A DNA stretch of 63,043 nt. Source: Clostridia bacterium. GTDB lineage: Bacteria; Bacillota; Clostridia; Christensenellales; Aristaeellaceae. Position numbers and translations under genes: made by a program. Within the stretch, counting starts at the first letter, position 1; every line of letters starts with the position of its first letter. The stretch is from contig CAAGII010000211.1 in the NCBI GenBank assembly GCA_900769875.1, positions 1 through 63,043 of the forward strand, read 5' to 3'. Shown in pieces: positions 60,032-63,043 of the stretch. The notes beneath the pieces were generated by a model that worked only from the letters and a program-made list of their open reading frames with translations, had not been told where the DNA came from and ran no database searches.

Positions 60032-60795
60032 CCGTTCGTGAGGTGTACAGCCTGATTGACAGCCTTGCGCCCTTTGAGACGCAGGCTTCTTTTGACAATG
60101 CGGGTCTGCTCATCGGCCACCCGGCATGGGAGGTAACGGGCGTCCATGTCGCGCTGGATGTGACGGGCGGGGTGCTGGACGAGGCGGAGCGGCTTGGCGC
60201 AAACCTCATCGTGACGCATCATCCGCTGATGTTTTCAGCGCGCAGGCAGCTGACGGAGGAGGATTACGAATCGCGCATCATCTGCCGGATGATCCGTTCC
60301 CACATGGCACTGATCGCCGCGCATACCAATCTGGACGCGGCGCGAGGCGGCGTCAATGATACGCTGGCAAAGCGGCTGTGCCTGACGGATGTGCAGGGCG
60401 AGGGCTATCTGCGCGCAGGCCTCCTGCCCGGGGGCATGGACGCCGGAGCGCTTGTTCGCCATATCGCGCAGGCGCTGAACACGACCGTGCGTGTGATGGG
60501 ACAATGGCCCGACGGAAAAACCATCCGCCGTCTTGCCGTCAGCAGCGGCGCGGGCAGCGATTCATGGGAGGAAGCGCGCGCGCTGGGCGCAGAGGCGTTT
60601 GTGAGTGGCGAATGCAAGCATCATCATGCGCTGGCCATGGCTGATGCGGGCATGCTTTGCCTTGAATGCGGCCACTTCGCCACCGAAGAGCCCGGAATTT
60701 TTGCGCTGGCGGATGCTTTACAAATGCGGTTGAATGCGCTACAATATACAGGATATGTTTCCAAATCGCGTCTTGGCGGATATGCGATGACGTGA
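60028..60795 (+). CDS. Nif3-like dinuclear metal-centre protein
   Basis: A 255-residue Nif3/YqfO family protein forming hexamers with a two-metal site. Metal-site text is LIVTHHPLMFSA, AHTNLDAARGGVND and the C-terminal GHFATEEPG. Many homologues are hydrolases of unknown substrate. ATGA overlap with trmK couples them. Confidence 0.94.
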   Translation: MTVREVYSLIDSLAPFETQASFDNAGLLIGHPAWEVTGVHVALDVTGGVLDEAERLGANLIVTHHPLMFSARRQLTEEDYESRIICRMIRSHMALIAAHTNLDAARGGVNDTLAKRLCLTDVQGEGYLRAGLLPGGMDAGALVRHIAQALNTTVRVMGQWPDGKTIRRLAVSSGAGSDSWEEARALGAEAFVSGECKHHHALAMADAGMLCLECGHFATEEPGIFALADALQMRLNALQYTGYVSKSRLGGYAMT

Positions 60796-60834
60796 CGCGA
60801 CAGGCAGACGCACGTCTGCCGGAAGGAGGAACCG

Positions 60835-61539
60835 ATGGAACAGCTGGAGCTTCTGTGGGCTTTTATGCAGGAGGATATGAAGGCCGACCGCATCGTGAAC
60901 GAGATCAAGCGCTCGCCCCTGCGGCAGAAGGCGGAAAAGGCCCGCGATCTCTATTTTGAACAGCAGAAGGCGTCCAAGCAGCTGGAGGAGCAGGTGGCTG
61001 TGCTGGTGGACCGCAAGGACGCCATCCGCGACGCGATCAAGCGCTGCGAGGAGCAGGTGAAGGCGCTGACTGAGCGCGTCTCCGCCAATCCCCCGGAGAC
61101 GCTGGAGGATACGCAGGCGCTGATCGCCGAAGCCGAGAAATACCGCAGGAACATCGCCAACTACGAGGCGGAAATGAAGCGCATCTCCAAGCAGGGCAAC
61201 GACCATACTGGCCGCGCCCAGAAGATCCGCGTGACCGCCGCCACCGCCAAGAAGGACTTCGATCAGTACAAGGCGGAGTACGAGGCGGAGAGCCGCGAAA
61301 AGAAGGTTGCGCTTGAAAAGGCCCGCGAGGTGGTGGCGAGCAAGTCGCAGGGCATTCCCGAGGCGTTGATGAGCCAGTACAGCGCCATCAAGAAGCATGT
61401 CACCCCGCCCATGGCGCGTCTGACAGGCGGCACCTGCAGCGGCTGCAATACCTCGCAGCCCTCGGCGCTGCTGCGCAGGATCGAAGCCGGCTCCGACATC
61501 GTGCTGTGCGAGACCTGCGGACGCATGCTGATGAAATAA
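60835..61539 (+). CDS. C4-type zinc ribbon/coiled-coil protein (COG1579)
   Basis: A 234-residue protein with a long coiled coil (about 20-175, rich in Glu/Lys/Arg) followed by a C-terminal zinc ribbon with two CxxC pairs, TGGTCSGC and CETCGR. The family probably binds nucleic acid; the role is unknown. AAGGAGG precedes the ATG. It follows the nif3 gene by 39 bp and likely ends the rpoD-region transcript. Confidence 0.9.
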   Translation: MEQLELLWAFMQEDMKADRIVNEIKRSPLRQKAEKARDLYFEQQKASKQLEEQVAVLVDRKDAIRDAIKRCEEQVKALTERVSANPPETLEDTQALIAEAEKYRRNIANYEAEMKRISKQGNDHTGRAQKIRVTAATAKKDFDQYKAEYEAESREKKVALEKAREVVASKSQGIPEALMSQYSAIKKHVTPPMARLTGGTCSGCNTSQPSALLRRIEAGSDIVLCETCGRMLMK

Positions 61540-61605
61540 TACGCTGATGAAGGGTCGCCCGCTGCGGCGCGTTCCGATAAGACAGTATCAAGTGGTTTTG
61601 AATGC

Positions 61606-61640
61606 GGCATGGCTTCGGTCATGCCGTTCTTGCATTTTGT
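61606..61640 (+). terminator. Weak terminator after the zinc-ribbon gene
   Basis: GGCATG (61606-61611) pairs with CATGCC (61620-61625) around a CTTCGG-type loop, then a mixed T-rich tail. It overlaps the stop end of the recombinase remnant on the other strand. Confidence 0.4.
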
Positions 61641-61927
61641 ACGTTTTGCATCGGGCTGGCAGGAAGAATACCGATGTAGTTGTAGCTGATCTCAATGCCG
61701 ATCTGACCAAATTCAACCAGAGCGATCATCCGCTGCCATTCGGGTCGATTAAAGTTCGCGCCGGAGTAGCCGTCGTCAATGAAAAATTGGATGTTTTTGA
61801 ATTTCTGTTCGTTTGCAAATCGGCTGAGGATGGATTTTTGATTCGAGATGGAGTTACTCTAGTTGGCCAACTCATCCTCGCGGCTGAGTCGGCAATAGAT
61901 AGCTGTAGTTTTTTCAGACTGCCTCAT
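61619..61927 (-). pseudogene. Large serine recombinase remnant: in-frame amber stop and internal deletion
   Basis: Reading the minus strand from ATG 61927 (AAGGAGG upstream), the peptide begins with TTAIYCRLSREDE, the resolvase opening with its catalytic serine, and continues FIDDGYSGANFNRPEWQRM. TAG at codon 23 interrupts it. After about residue 76 the sequence jumps to GIEISYNYIG, which resembles the C-terminal end of DUF4368 recombinases. Only 103 codons remain of a protein normally over 500. The gene is dead. It marks the edge of an old Tn4451-like integrated element. Confidence 0.8.
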
Positions 61928-62007
61928 GTCTCTGTCCTCCTTCATGGTCGGGCAGTCTGCCAATACAGGATTGCGTGCATTCATTGTAACACACATGGGC
62001 TGCTTTG

Positions 62008-62217
62008 TCATTCCTCCTGCGGGTTGTTTACAGGTGTTTCAGAGGACATGTGGGCAAGCAGCTTGGAGGAGAGACTGCGTTGTCCATCGTAGCGTCCAGT
62101 AAATCGATAGGTGGTGCGACCGGAGGTGATCTCTGGCAGAGATGCTGCACAGAGGTTGCGGGTGGAAAGACTGCCGTCAGGGTTGAGTTTGTAGTTGTGT
62201 GGAATTTGCCTAGTCAT
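62008..62217 (-). CDS. TnpW-like transposon-encoded small protein
   Basis: A 69-residue protein starting MTRQIPHNYKLNPDGSLS and containing SGRTTYRFTGRYDG, then SLSSKLLAHM. This is the pattern of the small protein often found directly before large serine recombinases in clostridial elements. Its function is unknown. It lies 80 bp upstream of the recombinase remnant on the same strand, and its frame is intact. AAAGG gives a weak ribosome site. Confidence 0.65.
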   Translation of the reverse strand: MTRQIPHNYKLNPDGSLSTRNLCAASLPEITSGRTTYRFTGRYDGQRSLSSKLLAHMSSETPVNNPQEE

Positions 62218-62311
62218 GGGGGGCCTTTCGATTGAAAAATGATAACGCATTGCGCTAACATACTTAACGAATGAGTCTGGCATTTTCTTGCAGGCGTGCA
62301 GGAAGGTCAGC

Positions 62312-62357
62312 AAAAAAGGGGGCTGCTGCAGATTCTTGCGCTTCTGCAACAGCCCCT
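62312..62357 (-). terminator. Strong minus-strand terminator between the CRISPR array and the recombinase remnant
   Basis: Minus strand GGGGCTGTTGCAG pairs with CTGCAGCAGCCCC, then six T. It lies 327 bp beyond the last CRISPR repeat in the array's likely direction of transcription. The gap 62218-62683 also shows a GTTTGGGC/GCCCAAC hairpin near 62521; I see no gene in it. Confidence 0.8.
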
Positions 62358-62683
62358 ATTATACGGTTGTAGCAAGTGGTGCATGTGAGTGCTCAACGCC
62401 CTCAGATGCTGCTTGCGGGGAAGCCCCCAACCCCTTTGGAGCATGATTCCCATGCAGCAGTGCGCGTGTGTTTTGTAAACATCGCGTAGAATAGCCGCGC
62501 ACTTTGTGTGCGATCAATGGGTTTGGGCTGCTGCCCAACAAGCAGGTCTTTGGATTTGGCTATACAAAGGCATTGCTTGCCACGACATATCCTGTGCTTT
62601 CATCGCAGGATGCATTGCTTGGCTTCGGAGGATTATGGAATATTTGAATCTGCTCTACCTTGTACAGGATGGACTGTTCTCCT

Positions 62684-63043
62684 AATTCAATCCACCACCC
62701 CGAGCGGGGTGGGACCTGCGCGGGAGTGCATGGTGTTCAGGTTGTGAATATTTCAATCCACCCACCCCAAGCGGGGTGGGACTTCCCCTCGTAACCTTTG
62801 AAATAGCTGCTGCACAATTTCAATCCATCCACCCCAAGCGGGGTGGGACACTGCTGAATCCGATGTACCCATCCGGTGGAGTATTTCAATCCACCCACCC
62901 CGAGCGGGATGGGACTGGCGTGGCTATATGCCAGGGGGGATTATTCCTTGACATTTCAATCCACCCACCCCGAGCGGGGTGGGACTGTGAAGCGTCGCAG
63001 GAAGCTAACCTGCATAATATTTCAATCCACCCACCCCGAGCGG
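62684..63043 (-). CRISPR. Leader-distal end of a type I-C-like CRISPR array, cut by the window edge
   Basis: Six repeats start at 62684, 62750, 62817, 62883, 62953 and 63019 (the last is truncated after 25 bp). The consensus is 33 bp. Spacers are 34, 34, 33, 37 and 33 bp. On the minus strand the repeat begins GTCCCACCCCG and ends GGATTGAAAT, with a CCACCCC/GGGGTGG stem, matching I-C type repeats, so the array is read leftward. The first repeat lacks one base and others carry single changes, as expected for the oldest end. Leader and cas genes should lie to the right, outside the window. Confidence 0.96.

Noticed and set aside
1..63043. tRNA or rRNA genes
   Set aside because: No tRNA cloverleaf with TTCGANNC arm and no rRNA segment was recognised on either strand, although a covariance search was not possible.

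Overview
The window is a stretch of a fairly GC-rich Clostridia-type Firmicute chromosome, probably from a metagenome or draft assembly. The first bases are an Illumina adapter, so the left edge is a raw contig end. Strong AGGAGG-type ribosome sites, TTGACA/TATAAT promoters, the spoIIGA-sigE-sigG sporulation cluster, HprK, a ROK glucokinase and a dgt-dnaG-rpoD block all fit an endospore-forming or formerly endospore-forming Firmicute. I cannot name a genus.

Layout. (1) 1-9500 is accessory DNA: adapter, a partial gene of unknown function coupled to hsdR (type I restriction), a 250-bp multi-hairpin non-coding stretch, an XRE regulator, and a mobilizable-element module (DUF3987 protein, MobV relaxase, tyrosine integrase) ending beside the 3' end of rpsI. 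(2) 9565-14360: rplM-rpsI, a GT2 glycosyltransferase, rlmA, a YqeY-like gene and malic enzyme. (3) 14413-28464: a single-direction purine operon, in transcription order leader ORF-purE-C-F-M-N-O-(GyrI-like)-H(formyltransferase only)-D-L-B-tautomerase. It covers every PRPP-to-IMP step, with IMP cyclohydrolase supplied by an archaeal-type PurO instead of a fused PurH. (4) 28812-36126: a polytopic membrane protein, a BMP/ABC nucleoside-type uptake operon and a YitT protein. (5) 36183-39426: a YgjP-like peptidase divergent from spoIIGA-sigE-sigG, with Spo0A-box-like repeats between them. (6) 39448-45336: a metal-efflux P-type ATPase under an ArsR/SmtB-like operator, then a VTC-like polyphosphate polymerase, DUF4956 membrane protein and secreted beta-helix protein. 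(7) 45474-52016: phosphohexomutase, DUF2461, MBL-fold hydrolase, secreted serine hydrolase and GH3 glycosidase. (8) 52242-61539: HAD phosphatase, hprK, glucokinase, dgt, dnaG, rpoD, trmK, nif3-like and a zinc-ribbon coiled-coil gene. (9) 61619-63043: a decayed serine-recombinase element (internal stop and internal deletion) with a TnpW-like gene, then the leader-distal end of a type I-C-like CRISPR array that runs off the right edge.

How the parts work together. The purine block feeds IMP synthesis and the BMP/ABC operon probably salvages nucleosides. HprK and glucokinase tie into carbon control. The sigma-factor cluster commits cells to sporulation and the dgt-dnaG-rpoD block serves replication and transcription. 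Both ends carry defence and mobile DNA: restriction plus an integrated mobilizable element on the left, and a CRISPR array beside a dead recombinase on the right. The most unusual items are the split PurH/PurO arrangement with an embedded GyrI-like gene and a coupled leader ORF, the structured DNA at 3732-3983, the polyphosphate polymerase trio, and the recombinase remnant next to the CRISPR array. Promoter, terminator and operator calls were read by eye and have not been scored.
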